DNA of 64,000 bases from positions 52,392,431-52,456,430 of the forward strand of contig JASFXZ010000002.1 of NCBI GenBank assembly GCA_032209605.1. Direction: 5' to 3'. The notes below the pieces were generated by a model. It made no database searches, was not told where the DNA came from, and saw only the letters and a program-made list of their open reading frames with translations. Below, one piece after another: positions 12,301-27,300 of the stretch (positions are counted from its first letter, which is position 1; every line of letters begins with the position of its first letter). The position numbers and the translations under genes were made by a program. The DNA comes from Mactromeris polynyma. Its lineage: Eukaryota; Mollusca; Bivalvia; Venerida; Mactridae.

Positions 12301-15300
12301 AAAATGTCAGACAAAAACGCATCGCATAATTTAACTCTGGGTTCAAATGTGTAAACACTCACCTTGTTTAGTATATAATCCATTTTTTAAAGACCCCGTA
12401 AAATCATTGCCTTATGAAAAACGTTTATTACTATCAGCCTGTTTTAATACGCACGTGGAATAAAGTTTTAGAATTATTCCAGTTAAAAGCTTTCAAAACT
12501 TCATGCTTCAAAACGCCATGCGCAGATTAGTGTTACTGCGTGATGAGTACACTGTACAGATATTTCAGGCCCGGATCCACCGGGGGGGCCCAAGGGGGTC
12601 TTTGCAACCCCCAGTCGGCTATTGAGTGACCTTTTGCTATTCCTAATACAAAATTATATCCACTGATTAGGTCTTAAGGTTGCTAATATTTTAAATACAA
12701 TGCATTGATTTATGGTCGATTTCCTCTTGTATACTCCCAGTATAGTCCAAGCAAGTGCCATAAAATTTGGCCCCCTGTTGTGCTCATTGGCCTTGAGACC
12801 GAAGCAAGTGCCATAAGAGTTGGCCCCCTGATGTGTTTATTGTCTTGAGACGTCTGGAAGAATTGTATGCTCACTCTACATCAGCCAGACGCTTTCAATT
12901 TCCTTATCATGCATATACATGTATATACATAAGTTGAAAGCATCTTAAAAAAAAAATAAAAAAACACAGATTATTAGGTAACAGAGATCTTTCGTGGTGG
13001 TGTTTTAGTGGGGAGTTGTGAAAATTTGACACCTGATATTAGCTCTACTGAATTCATTAAAGTTTTCTTTAATTTTTTTTAAATAGGGAATGTAATACTT
13101 GAGCCTAAAGTTTTGCAAAATAAAAGAAATTAATTTTTTTCCCGACTAAGCCTCCTTTCATATTAATTTTCACATTTTCTTAAAAAATTGTTTAAAAAGA
13201 ACTATCATGTAATACTAGTAAAGGTACAATAATGACAAATTGACATCACACAAATTTTCTTTTTTATCTTTAATTTTCTGCTGTCGTTTTGCAATTTTAA
13301 CAAGATAATACTAGTGGAATTCTCATGAATGAGTCCTCAAATTTTAGACCCCGACATGCACCAGAAGCAACTCTCTCATACCTATATTGTAAAAAAATAT
13401 CGGGGATCATCTGACTGGGGTTGGTACAGGATGTGGTGTCCCCTAGAATTTTGTAAAATGTTGGTACTTGTATGAATTGGTCGTTCTGTATTTTTAATAA
13501 GACGCACGTAATACTAGTCTTTTCTCATGAATGAGACCTCAAAATTTAATACCTAGAAATACACCAGAAGCCACCATTTCATAACTATAAAGTTGGTACT
13601 TATATGAATTGGTCGTTCTTTATTTTTAACAAAATAATTCTAGTGCAATTCTCTTGAATGAGTCCTCGAATTTTAGACCTCGAAATGCACCAGACGCCAC
13701 CATTTCATACCTATATTGCTCAAATTTTCCGGGCGAGATCCCACGGACCCCCCTTCAGCGAGGGTTCATTTGTCCTCATGTTTGGCCCTCACCAGTCTGT
13801 ATTTATTTATAGACTGAAAATGATTATGTACCCGTGTAAATGTGTGTGTCTGTGTTTCACCTTTTACTTTCGCATTAGTGTGATGAGACAATTCTTGAAA
13901 TTTTAAGCACGAGGCATTTACACTATTCAAAGTACATGAACTTTGTCACATTGGATAACTTACGTGGAATTTGAGAATAGGCATTTGTACATACTTAATG
14001 TTCTACTGCCTAATGAGCTGATAGAGTTGTTTAAATTTACGAGCTTTGTTTCACACCATAGATACATTTGAATAGAAAAAGGATGGTATTTATACATTTT
14101 GATTGTTCAGTTCGACATTCATTTGTTCTTAACTTTCGTTAATATCTATTAAGAGACCACTTTATTAAGCGACCACTTTTTGGCCATCCCTTGGGTGGAC
14201 TCTTAATACAATGTCTACTGTATTATATATTTTATAATTTTTTATACTCTTAAGTAAAAACAAGTTTTTAGGATCATTGGCTGTCTGTCATTGTGCTTCA
14301 ACATTTTCTTTAAGCGACATCTTCTATTAAACCACTGAATGGATTTTGTCCAAACTTCACAGGAATGTTTCCTGGGTGGGCCTCTTTATAGGTTACATAA
14401 ATCATTCTGATTTGCTGCATAAGTAGGTCACTGGAACTTAAAATAGATTATAAAAGAGTTAACTTAAAAAATGTCCTTGTTTAAAACTGTACGGCCTTGT
14501 GCTTTGATATTTGGTGTGCTACATTGTCTAGTGGTCCGTTTACAAGATTGCATGAATTGAGTTCTGTCAAAACATGACTGCCAGGGGTTGGGGTTTTATT
14601 CCCTTTATGTATATAGTAGAAACTATAAACAACATCTCTTAAACCACTGATCAAGCTTGCACCTCATCATTCCCCAATGTATTGCAGACTGTTGCTTTCC
14701 TAGGGTTTGTTCCTTATATTCATGTAGAGGAAAATAAAAATGATATTTCCTCCTAAATAGCATAGTGAACTTTTATTGAATTTTGATCAATTTATTGGCA
14801 CATTCAACCAAAATGTCAACTACTGGTGTACTCAGGTGAGCATTGGTCCACTCTGGCTCTCTTGTTTAATATATGCTTAGTTTGCCACCAACAAATTAAA
14901 GCATGAATCACATACATGTACAATGTACATTGAAGTTCACCTAAGACTGCATCTTACAATTGTCACAGATGGAAAAACTTTGTACATTGTATTATGATTC
15001 ACACCATGTACTGATCTATCAATTCTTAATGTTATTGTAACATAACAATAACAATTTTGATATTAATTTTGTTTCATGGCCTAAAAAAGAGTTTGTTTCA
15101 GGTTTGAGATTTTTAACCAGGCTTTTGAAGAAAACCAGGTTATTAGAATGGTGTGTGACGATTTTGGGCGGGCATCAAACTGGGGATTTCCGGCATATTA
15201 CTTGAGTTCTGTTGATCATATTGTAACCAAACTTGGTGTATAGTAAGAACATGTGGAGAGATTCCTTGGGATTGCTTTTGGACTCGTTCCGCCAAAGGTG

Positions 15301-18300
15301 GAGGTCACCGTTACTAAAAATAGAAACTTGGTTTCCGGCGAATAACTTTAGATTCGTTGATCGTATTGTAACCAAACTTGGTTTATAGTAAGAACATGTG
15401 GAGAGCTCGCTAGGGATTGCTTTTGGACTCGTTCTGTCAAAGGTCAAGGTCACCGTTACTAAGAATAGCAATTTGGTTTTCAGGGAATAACTTCAGTTTC
15501 TTTGATCATATTGACATCAAACACGGTGTATAGTAAGAACATGTGGAGAGCTCGCTTTGGATTGCTTTTGGTTTGTTCCGTCCAAGGTCAAGGTCACTTA
15601 AAATTTAAAAATCAGTTTCCACTTAATATCTTCCCTATGCGTGGGTGTATTGACATCAAACTTGGTGTATAGTTGTTGCATATATATATAATATATCTAA
15701 ATGTGAGTGTGTGCATGCATGTATCACCTACGGCACCTTTGCAGCATTGATGTATTCATTATACAAATAGAGCCTTGGTTACAAATAACTAGGTTGAAAA
15801 CCTGGTTTGTGGGCATTGCCCATTTCTTGTTTTATTTTCAAACAAAGAAAATTAAACATAGATTTTAATGAATATATGACAAAAGACAAATCCCCTTTCC
15901 CTTTTAACATGGATAATGTTTAATCAAGGTGAATATAATTCTCTATAGCTGGAATACTAGTAAAGCGTCTATTAACTAGGCAGAAATATGAACCTAAAGA
16001 AAAATTCACACAAAGAAATTTTACCAAAAGGAAGAAATTTTACCAAAAAGAAAAAAAGTTAACATGCAAAAAATGTTCTAGGGTCGTTGCAAATAAATAG
16101 GGTAGGTCAGGAAACCTGAAACAAACTTATTTTTTTATGTGGAACATGGGAAAGCTTTCATTCTACTCAATGTTTAGTGCTTTATTTGGTGCTTGGGTGA
16201 TGGTATACTAAATACTCATTTTACTTATATATATAGTTGAGGATACATTCAGAAAAAGATGTTTTTATTTAGAATTCCTAGCTTTTGTTGTATATATTGA
16301 ATGTATCCATGTTTGATTGATGTACATTCAGATTATGCATGTTAATGATTTTCTATGACTTTTACGTGGATAATTAGAATACTATTTTCATGACTATTTA
16401 TTCTGAGAATGAAAATGTCGCTTATTTGTTAACCTTTTATGTCATTCATGACTTGTACTTTTTCAATGATTGTTAATGTGTTAAATGTTAATTTGGTATA
16501 TATTTCAGCTGTTTTAAGTCCATTTAAAGGAGGTGAAGGAGGGGAAAGTCCAGAGGAAGCAGTTGCTGAACTAACTGATGAAGTTAAAGCAAAGCAGCAA
16601 GAGGAACAAGTCAATGAGATTGACACAGAATCTGTAAAAGAAGCTGATATTGAGAAGAAAAGTGATTCTGATCAAATGAATCAAGGTTCTGAAGAAGTGG
16701 AAATTGTTAAAATTCGAGAAGGTGAAGCTGGAAGTTTTGATGGTGAAAGCAACAAAGAAATTGAAGATAAAGCATTAGAGCAATTTGAGAAGGTGATGGA
16801 AACCATGGCTAGTAATAACAATGTTGACCAAGAGCTTGGGCAAGAATCTGAAAATGAAGATTTAAAATTCATAAATGAACAGGGTGAAACAGTTGAAGAC
16901 AAGGCTAACCTTCCTACAGAAACAGATGGTGCATTAAATGTTCAAGAGATGGAACTACCAAGTGATATTTCAGGTCAAGAACTTCAAGCCAGCATTCATG
17001 AAGAATATATAGATGAAGCTATGCTAAGTAACTTTGATAAATTAGCTTCAGGTATTTCCATTCTTGCATCCCAAACTGTCAGTGAGTCAGTCGAAGACAT
17101 CACTCCATCATCCACTGAGAACTTTGTTGAAACTCCAAACACCAATATCAATGATGTCAAAGAAGTTACTTATAGTACTCTGAAAGATGCAGAAACACTA
17201 TATGATTCACTGTATGATACAATAGTCTCCAAAGAATCTGAAATATCAGCAACAGTAGGTGAACATGTTGAAACTGTGCATGACAAGGTTGATGTTAATT
17301 TGAATGAAGAATTAGGTACTGAACTCCCTGTCACTGATGAGAATGCTGGAAGTAATGCATATGTTATTGATGGAACAACATTTGATGCTGATTACTTCGA
17401 GGAAGGAACAACTACTCTGGAAGCTACACCTTTACTTAAACCCACTTCTGTTGTCATGGATACATCAGTCTACACTCCAACTGACACTTTTGAACCTACT
17501 AGAGTTCATGATATATCATCACAAGAAACAAAGACTGTAACACCACGTGATCTGCTGCAGGATTATGAAAAGGATCCCAATATGGGATCCCCTGATATAG
17601 ATGTGCAAGAGCTAACGGAAGGTCTTCAAAACTCAGATGATGCCCAGGTACCTAACTACAGTGAAATTCAACCAACTGCAAGTATAGAAGATGTATCTAT
17701 CGAATTAAGCCAAGCCACTTCTGACTCTGTTCAGATCCTTGGATCAACATTTAGTTATGTAACAGAGAGTGATGTGGATAGTTTACCTGTTGAAGATACC
17801 AAACCAATGGATGACATTAAGGTTACTATGGATACAGAGATGTTGCAGAATAATGAAACTGTTGCTAGTGACAATGTACAAAAGCAAATACAGCCTTCAA
17901 TGGATCAGAACTCTTACATAACAGATCAATTTCTCTCCAGAAAGCCACTCTCAGATGAACCTACAACTGGTAATGAACCGGCAACTGTGGATGTTACTGC
18001 TGACATTCAAGATGTAACAGATGACATACAAGATGTCACAGCAGAGGCAGAGAAAGTGTTTACTGATGAGAATAATAATATTGATAACACAATGGTACCT
18101 GATGTCAATGGCAAAATTGAACCAGGGTATGAATCTACAACTCCTGGCCTGTCTAATCCATATGATAGTGGCGAACATGTTTACTCCAGAAAAGTCCCTG
18201 ATCCTGAACTAGATGAGGAGGTAAAACAATCTGGTGTTGGTTTAATGAAAATGCTGGAACCTTATCTCAAGTCTATGATAAATGTGGTGAGTGGGTTACA

Positions 18301-21300
18301 TCATCATGAATAATGCTCTGCTTTGATATATTTTTCTCTTTTTGAACTTCACTTAAATCCATTTGAGAAATTTCATCAAAGTAAAAAAAAATTACAATTA
18401 AGTCTGAAATTTATAATTTCTTTTTTTGTATTACTGGTAATTGAACTGACTCTTGTTTGGCTGAAACTTCCACAATTCTTAGAGGTAGAAAGTATTAAGT
18501 ATACTACCTGTTTATATTGACTACAAAATAACTGTCAGGTACTGAGACTGAGAGCATTATTCCTGGTGTAAAAAATGTTAGTGTATGATATAATTGTTGT
18601 GTCAGGTGCTTTACACGTCATCTCGTGCACGTCTGATAAACTTGTTTGTGATACTTCAGTGTACGTTATCTGTCATGTCTGGTTCCCAGCTACAGCTGTT
18701 TCCCTGCTTATCATTGTGTGTATATGTGAATGTGTTAATACATGACTTACCTGGTTGGGTGCTTGAAACAGACTAGTGTCGTATCTGCTACACTGTGTTG
18801 TTGCTATGCACAGCAAATTATAATCGGACACCTAAACTCAGTTGTTTTTTTAGATAAACCTTTGGACAATACTGTTTGGAAAAAGTCAATTCAATTTTAT
18901 GATGGTTTATTCAAGGTTTGGTTTTCAGGGAGATTAATAATTTTTTAAAATGGATGAAATACTTTTTCATTTAAACTGATAGTTATTGTTTGGGATAGTG
19001 TGCAAATTATGTTTTCAAAGATATATTTTATTATATACTTGATCAACACAACATTGACATATAGTTATTTGAGCTGATCAATATTTTGAATTTAAAGGAC
19101 AGTGACTGATTAAATTTAAAGGACATTGACATATTTAATTTAAAGGACATTGACTGATTGAATTTAAAGGACAGTGACTGTTTGAATTTAAAGGACAGTG
19201 ACTGTTTGAATTTAAAGGACAATGTCTGATTGAATTTAAAGGACAGTGACTGATTGAATTTAAAGGACAATGTCTGATTGAATTTAAAGGACAGTGACTG
19301 TTCGAATTTAAAGGACAATGTCTGATTGAATTTAAAGGACAGTGACTGATTGAATTTAAAGCACAGTGACTGTTTGAATTTAAAGGACAATGTCTGATTG
19401 AATTTAAAGGACAGTGACTGATTGAATTTAAAGGACAGTGACTGATTGAATTTAAAGGACAGCGACTGTTTGAATTTAAAGGACAATGTCTGATTAAATT
19501 TAAAGGACATTGACTGATTGAATTTAAAGGACAATGTCTGATTAAAATTAAAGGACAGTGACTGTGTGAATTTAAAGGACAGTGACTGCTTGAATTTAAA
19601 GGACAGTGACTGTTTGAATTTAAAGGACAATGTCTCATTCAATTTGAAGGACAGTGACTGATTGAATTTAAAGGACAGTGACTGATTGAATTTAAAGGAC
19701 AGTGACTGTTTGAATTTAAAGGACAATGTCTGATTAAATTTAAAGGACAGTGACTGGTTGAATTTAAAGGACAGTGACTGATTAAAATTAAAGCACAGTG
19801 TCTGATTAAACTTAAAGGACAGTGACTGATTGAATTTAAAGCACAGTGTCTGATTAAAATTAAAGGACAGTGGCTGATTAAAATTAAAGGACAGTGGCTG
19901 ATTAAAATTAAAGGACAGTGGCTGATTAAATTTAAAGGTCAGTGACTGATTAAATTTAAAGGACAATGACTGATTGAATTTAATGGATGGTGACTAATAC
20001 AAATATTTAAAAAATTAGTTTTCAAAAGTAGGCAACCAGATTTGATAAAGAAGTAGAACTTGTGTAATTTTATCAGAAAATAGGCTATTTTTAGAAAAAA
20101 ACTAGCAAATTTTAGTTTCCAGATTTGGAGTTGTATTAGCAAGTGACTGTTTGATTGCCTACTAGTGCTAGTCTAGGATAGTCATTGATTTTAAAGGCAT
20201 TGATGATTGTTTATTGTATGTACTGTATGTATTTCTGTTACAGTTACCACCGTCTATGCAGACAGTTCTAGAACAGGAACCACTTGGTATGTCACCTACG
20301 ATGGCGATGTTTGTCACTATGGTATCTACTAATGCTATGGCGTTACTTTTGATTATGGGATGTATGTGTAAGGTAAGTAAATCATATTTTATATCCTGTG
20401 TTGTTTTTGTTTTAGACTTTTTACTAATTGTTCATGTTTTGAAATATTGCTGAAAATCTTTCTTAGAATTTTTATTGTATATTGTTAATTATACCTGCTA
20501 TACAGAAATGTAATGGGCCCTGCACAAATTTAAGGGATGTTGCTTAATGCTTAAAGTAATATTTTTTGTTCATTTGTTTACTAAACAAACATGAACAATA
20601 TATTTCCTATAGTTAAAACTTCAAAAAACATGCATTAACAAAGAATGAACTCATAATGTATTGATCCGTATTTGATGAAGATGTATGTACATAATTCCAT
20701 TTTTTTTAACAATCGGCTATTTTACAAGTTTTTTCTGTTAGCAATATGGTAAAAAAATATATTTTCAATCAGTTATTCATTGCAATGCTTCTTATTATTG
20801 ATGTTTTAGCCAAGGTAACAACAATAAAGGATGAAGCCAATTCAAACATTTTATGTTCAGATGCACCAGATACATCTTTAAACATTTAACTACCTTGTAT
20901 ATTTGATGATGTTGATGTTGGCATAATATGTGTATACATTATGTTTCTCATATCATTTATAAATAATTGATACAACTATGTCTCTAACATTCTCTGTTAA
21001 TGTTTACTACACAAATTTGACGCAGGCTTTCTCCATGAAAATGTATTATTTTAACATAGTGTTTTGACTCAATTCATAAGTGTAATTTGAAATTGTAAGT
21101 TGTAAAAAACTGTATTCAAAATATTCAAACAAGTGAACCAGATGTGATAATCATCAATAACTATCTCAACATCTGTCCCCTTCTCTCTGTCAATGTTTTA
21201 ATTATTCACATTTTGATGCTATCATGGTATGAATTTATATCGAGGTCTAAACTTTTCTGTGTTGAATGTTTCAAAGATTTCTCATCATGTATGTATCAGT

Positions 21301-24300
21301 TGTGTAGAACTCATGTGACAATAAGTATACAGTTTATAGTTTATATACAAGATTGTAGGCCTTTGCCCCATGAATCACATATATAATATAGTGCTATTAG
21401 ATTGACCGCATACAGGTGTCTTTTGTTTTTTGCCCCATTTACAATTGCCAAAAGTATGTCTTATTCACAAAAAATTGGGCTTAAACATTTCAGACCACTA
21501 AATATTTTCAGGTATGGGTTTTTAATTTGTTGTGTAAGGATTATTTTAACAAGGAAAATTGTACTGTGCACCGTCTCTGATGCATTTTACTTTCAGATCT
21601 TATGACACATTATCCTCATTATAGAGACTAACAGTATTTTAACTGCTATAGTACAAATGTATTGTACATGAGGTCATGTAGATCAGTATTTTTTATCTTA
21701 AGCAAACTATGACATTCACAATAATGGGCAATTCAACGCTTTTTTCACAATTCTAAGGGTCCTGGCCCCATTCACAAAAAGATGGAAAAAAACAACTGCA
21801 ACTTTTTCTCCGACAATTTTACGGACAAACACGAACATTTCAATACACCTATGTTTGTGTATTTTGGAATGTAATGGTCCATGTAATATTCATACGTTCG
21901 CGGTTAATCAAACCACACTATACAGACAATATAATATAAAGTCACATATGTACACAGTACAAATAGTATTCAGCATATAATAATAATATTAATTATAATT
22001 ATTGATCTATTGCTGTGAATGAGAGTTACAGATAAGAATAACATGGCAATAGATATAGTATAACTTAAATTCGCTATTTTTTTCATTATCGTTTTTACCT
22101 AAATATCGATTGTAGGGGTGTTGTATACAACCTATTCATCCGTTCATACTTAAAAATATGATTTAAAAAATCTTCACACCCTATACCCAATATAATGGAT
22201 AAATCGATAATAAAAGGCTTATCGAAATGGATTTATATGACAACATGATGTAATAACATTGAAGATATTTGTTATTGTATCAATAATAGTACATGTAGTA
22301 AATTGTTTAGAAAAGATTAAGTAATTTACAGTATATTACATGAGTGGAGAAAAGTTAGTTAAAATTATATAAATTATCTCGTCTTTCAAATCTTATACAT
22401 AAATCAATAAAATTTAGCAATAGATTGGTTAGTGGACAAGATTAGTTCAATAAATTTAGGAATGTTTTCCACAAATAGTGTTTAATGAGATCTTAATTTT
22501 AACACAATATAAAATTTGTCCTCTAATGTGTTGCATAGTTGACAATAACATTCAGGTCTTGGGGTTTTGTGAGGTTGACACCATCTACCTGTCTCAATGT
22601 CTAATCTGTGGGATGATACATGTAATCTAGACAGAGCAATTCTGAACTTACGAATTTTTACAAAATCTGAAGTACTGTTTGAAATCAAATTCTGAAAATA
22701 TGATGTATGAGCTAGCTCTTGTAGAATTGTTTAGTTGCTTTCTCCAGTCTTGTACAATATCAAGTAGATATATTGTATTGCTTTCAAATACCTTTAATAG
22801 TTAAATGCTGAATGGTCAGTCTGGTCTGTTACCTCGTTCACTGTAATTTGTAAATCACCAATATACAGTGCAACCTGGCCAGATCAACACCCTGCGGGAG
22901 ATGTAAGTGTTGGTTCTTGTTGCAAGGTTGTTGCTGTGGAGAGCGGGAGATGTAAGTGTTGGTTCTTGTTGAAAGGTTGTTGCTCTGGAGAGCGGGAGAT
23001 GTAAGTGTTGGTTCTTGTTACAAGGTTGTTGCTCTGGAGAGCGGGAGATGTAAGTGTTGGTTCTTGTTACAAGGTTGTTGCTCTGGAGAGCGGGAGATGT
23101 AAGTGTTGATTCTTGTTACAAGGTTGTTGCTCTGGAGAGCGGGAGATGTAAGTGTTGGTTCTTGTTACAAGGTTGTTGCTCTGGAGAGCGGGAGATGTAA
23201 GTGTTGGTTCTTGTTGAAAGGTTGTTGCTCTGGAGAGCGGGAGATGTAAGTGTTGGTTCTTGTTACAAGGTTGTTGCTCTGGAGAGCGGGAGATGTAAGT
23301 GTTGGTTCTTGTTACAAGGTTGTTGCTCTGGAGAGCGGGAGATGTAAGTGTTGGTTCTTGTTACAAGGTTGTTGCTCTGGAGAGCGGGAGATGTAAGTGT
23401 TGATTCTTGTTACAAGGTTGTTGCTCTGGAGAGTGGGAGATGTAAGTGTTGGTTCTTGTTACAAGGTTGTTGCTCTGGAGAGCGGGAGATGTAAGTGTTG
23501 GTTCTTGTTGAAAGGTTGTTGCTCTGGAGAGCGGGAGATGTAAGTGTTGGTTCTTGTTGAAAGGTTGTTGCTCTGGAGAGCGGGAGATGTAAGTGTTGGT
23601 TCTTGTTGAAAGGTTGTTGCTGTGGAGAGCAGGAGATGTAAGTGTTGGTTCTTGTTACAAGGTTGTTGCTCTGGAGAGCGGGAGATGTAAGTGTTGGTTC
23701 TTGTTGAAAGGTTGTTGCTCTGGAGAGCGGGAGATGTAAGTGTTGGTTCTTGTTACAAGGTTGTTGCTCTGGAGAGCGGGAGATGTAAGTGTTGGTTCTT
23801 GTTGAAAGGTTGTTGCTCTGGAGAGCGGGAGATGTAAGTGTTGATTCTTGTTACAAGGTTGTTGCTCTGGAGAGCGGGAGATGTAAGTGTTGGTTCTTGT
23901 TACAAGGTTGTTGCTCTGGAGAGCGGGAGATGTAAGTGTTGGTTCTTGTTGAAAGGTTGTTGCTCTGGAGAGCGGGAGATGTAAGTGTTGGTTCTTGTTG
24001 CAAGGTTGTTGCTCTGGAGAGCGGGAGATGTAAGTGTTGGTTCTTGTTGCAAGGTTGTTGCTGTGGAGAGCGGGAGATGTAAGTGTTGGTTCTTGTTGAA
24101 AGGTTGTTGCTCTGGAGAGCGGGAGATGTAAGTGTTGGTTCTTGTTGAAAGGTTGTTGCTCTGGAGAGCGGGAGATGTAAGTGTTGGTTCTTGTTGCAAG
24201 GTTGTTGCTCTGGAGAGCGGGAGATGTAAGTGTTGGTTCTTGTTACAAGGTTGTTGCTCTGGAGAGCGGGAGATGTAAGTGTTGATTCTTGTTACAAGGT

Positions 24301-27300
24301 TGTTGCTCTGGAGAGTGGGAGATGTAAGTGTTGGTTCTTGTTACAAGGTTGTTGCTCTGGAGAGCGGGAGATGTAAGTGTTGGTTCTTGTTACAAGGTTG
24401 TTGCTCTGGAGAGCGGGAGATGTAAGTGTTGGTTCTTGTTACAAGGTTGTTGCTCTGGAGAGCGGGAGATGTAAGTGTTGATTCTTGTTACAAGGTTGTT
24501 GCTCTGGAGAGCGGGAGATGTAAGTGTTGGTTCTTGTTACAAGGTTGTTGCTCTGGAGAGCGGGAGATGTAAGTGTTGGTTCTTGTTACAAGGTTGTTGC
24601 TCTGGAGAGCGGGAGATGTAAGTGTTGATTCTTGTTACAAGGTTGTTGCTCTGGAGAGCGGGAGATGTAAGTGTTGATTCTTGTTACAAGGTTGTTGCTC
24701 TGGAGAGCGGGAGATGTAAGTGTTGATTCTTGTTACAAGGTTGTTGCTCTGGAGAGCGGGAGATGTAAGTGTTGGTTCTTGTTACAAGGTTGTTGCTCTG
24801 GAGAGCGGGAGATGTAAGTGTTGATTCTTGTTACAAGGTTGTTGCTCTGGAGAGCGGGAGATGTAAGTGTTGGTTCTTGTTACAAGGTTGTTGCTCTGGA
24901 GAGCGGGAGATGTAAGTGTTGGTTCTTGTTACAAGGTTGTTGCTCTGGAGAGCGGGAGATGTAAGTGTTGATTCTTGTTACAAGGTTGTTGCTCTGGAGA
25001 GCGGGAGATGTAAGTGTTGGTTCTTGTTACAAGGTTGTTGCTCTGGAGAGCGGGAGATGTAAGTGTTGGTTCTTGTTACAAGGTTGTTGCTCTGGAGAGC
25101 GGGAGATGTAAGTGTTGGTTCTTGTTACAAGGTTGTTGCTCTGGAGAGCGGGAGATGTAAGTGTTGGTTCTTGTTACAAGGTTGTTGCTCTGGAGAGCGG
25201 GAGATGTAAGTGTTGGTTCTTGTTGAAAGGTTGTTGCTCTGGAGAGTGGGAGATGTAAGTGTTGATTCTTGTTACAAGGTTGTTGCTCTGGAGAGCGGGA
25301 GATGTAAGTGTTGGTTCTTGTTACAAGGTTGTTGCTCTGGAGAGCGGGAGATGTAAGTGTTGATTCTTGTTACAAGGTTGTTGCTCTGGAGAGCGGGAGA
25401 TGTAAGTGTTGGTTCTTGTTACAAGGTTGTTGCTCTGGAGAGCGGGAGATGTAAGTGTTGGTTCTTGTTACAAGGTTGTTGCTCTGGAGAGCGGGAGATG
25501 TAAGTGTTGATTCTTGTTACAAGGTTGTTGCTCTGGAGAGCGGGAGATGTAAGTGTTGGTTCTTGTTACAAGGTTGTTGCTCTGGAGAGCGGGAGATGTA
25601 AGTGTTGGTTCTTGTTACAAGGTTGTTGCTCTGGAGAGCGGGAGATGTAAGTGTTGGTTCTTGTTACAAGGTTGTTGCTCTGGAGAGTGGGAGATGTAAG
25701 TGTTGGTTCTTGTTGAAAGGTTGTTGCTCTGGAGAGCGGGAGATGTAAGTGTTGGTTCTTGTTGAAAGGTTGTTGCTCTGGAGAGCGGGAGATGTAAGTG
25801 TTGGTTCTTGTTGAAAGGTTGTTGCTCTGGAGAGCGGGAGATGTAAGTGTTGATTCTTGTTACAAGGTTGTTGCTCTGGAGAGCGGGAGATGTAAGTGTT
25901 GATTCTTGTTACAAGGTTGTTGCTCTGGAGAGTGGGAGATGTAAGTGTTGGTTCTTGTTGAAAGGTTGTTGCTCTGGAGAGTGGGAGATGTAAGTGTTGG
26001 TTCTTGTTGAAAGGTTGTTGCTCTGGAGAGCGGGAGATGTAAGTGTTGATTCTTGTTACAAGGTTGTTGCTCTGGAGAGCGGGAGATGTAAGTGTTGGTT
26101 CTTGTTGAAAGGTTGTTGCTCTGGAGAGTGGGAGATGTAAGTGTTGGTTCTTGTTGAAAGGTTGTTGCTCTGGAGAGCGGGAGATGTAAGTGTTGGTTCT
26201 TGTTACAAGGTTGTTGCTCTGGAGAGCGGGAGATGTAAGTGTTGGTTCTTGTTGAAAGGTTGTTGCTCTGGAGAGCGGGAGATGTAAGTGTTGATTCTTG
26301 TTACAAGGTTGTTGCTCTGGAGAGCGGGAGATGTAAGTGTTGATTCTTGTTACAAGGTTGTTGCTCTGGAGAGTGGGAGATGTAAGTGTTGGTTCTTGTT
26401 ACAAGGTTGTTGCTCTGGAGAGCGGGAGATGTAAGTGTTGGTTCTTGTTGAAAGGTTGTTGCTCTGGAGAGCGGGTGATGTAAGTGTTGATTCTTGTTAC
26501 AAGGTTGTTGCTCTGGAGAGCGGGAGATGTAAGTGTTGGTTCTTGTTACAAGGTTGTTGCTCTGGAGAGCGGGAGATGTAAGTGTTGATTCTTGTTACAA
26601 GGTTGTTGCTCTGGAGAGCGGGAGATGTAAGTGTTGGTTCTTGTTACAAGGTTGTTGCTCTGGAGAGCGGGAGATGTAAGTGTTGGTTCTTGTTACAAGG
26701 TTGTTGCTGTGGAGAGCGGGAGATGTAAGTGTTGGTTCTTGTTGAAAGGTTGTTGCTCTGGAGAGCGGGAGATGTAAGTGTTGGTTCTTGTTGAAAGGTT
26801 GTTGCTCTGGAGAGCGGGAGATGTAAGTGTTGGTTCTTGTTACAAGGTTGTTGCTCTGGAGAGCGGGAGATGTAAGTGTTGATTCTTGTTACAAGGTTGT
26901 TGCTCTGGAGAGCGGGAGATGTAAGTGTTGGTTCTTGTTGAAAGGTTGTTGCTCTGGAGAGCGGGAGATGTAAGTGTTGGTTCTTGTTGAAAGGTTGTTG
27001 CTCTGGAGAGTGGGAGATGTAAGTGTTGGTTCTTGTTGAAAGGTTGTTGCTCTGGAGAGCGGGAGATGTAAGTGTTGGTTCTTGTTGAAAGGTTGTTGCT
27101 CTGGAGAGCGGGAGATGTAAGTGTTGGTTCTTGTTACAAGGTTGTTGCTCTGGAGAGCGGGAGATGTAAGTGTTGGTTCTTGTTGAAAGGTTGTTGCTGT
27201 GGAGAGCGGGAGATGTAAGTGTTGGTTCTTGTTGAAAGGTTGTTGCTGTGGAGAGCGGGAGATGTAAGTGTTGGTTCTTGTTGAAAGGTTGTTGCTCTGG

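Noticed and set aside
16429..16626. Minus-strand frames within the giant luminal exons
   Set aside because: Shadows of MIA3 exons 8 and 9; low-complexity antisense translation with no domain.
19043..19966. 307-residue minus-strand frame (SLSFKFNQ repeats)
   Set aside because: 24-bp intronic minisatellite.
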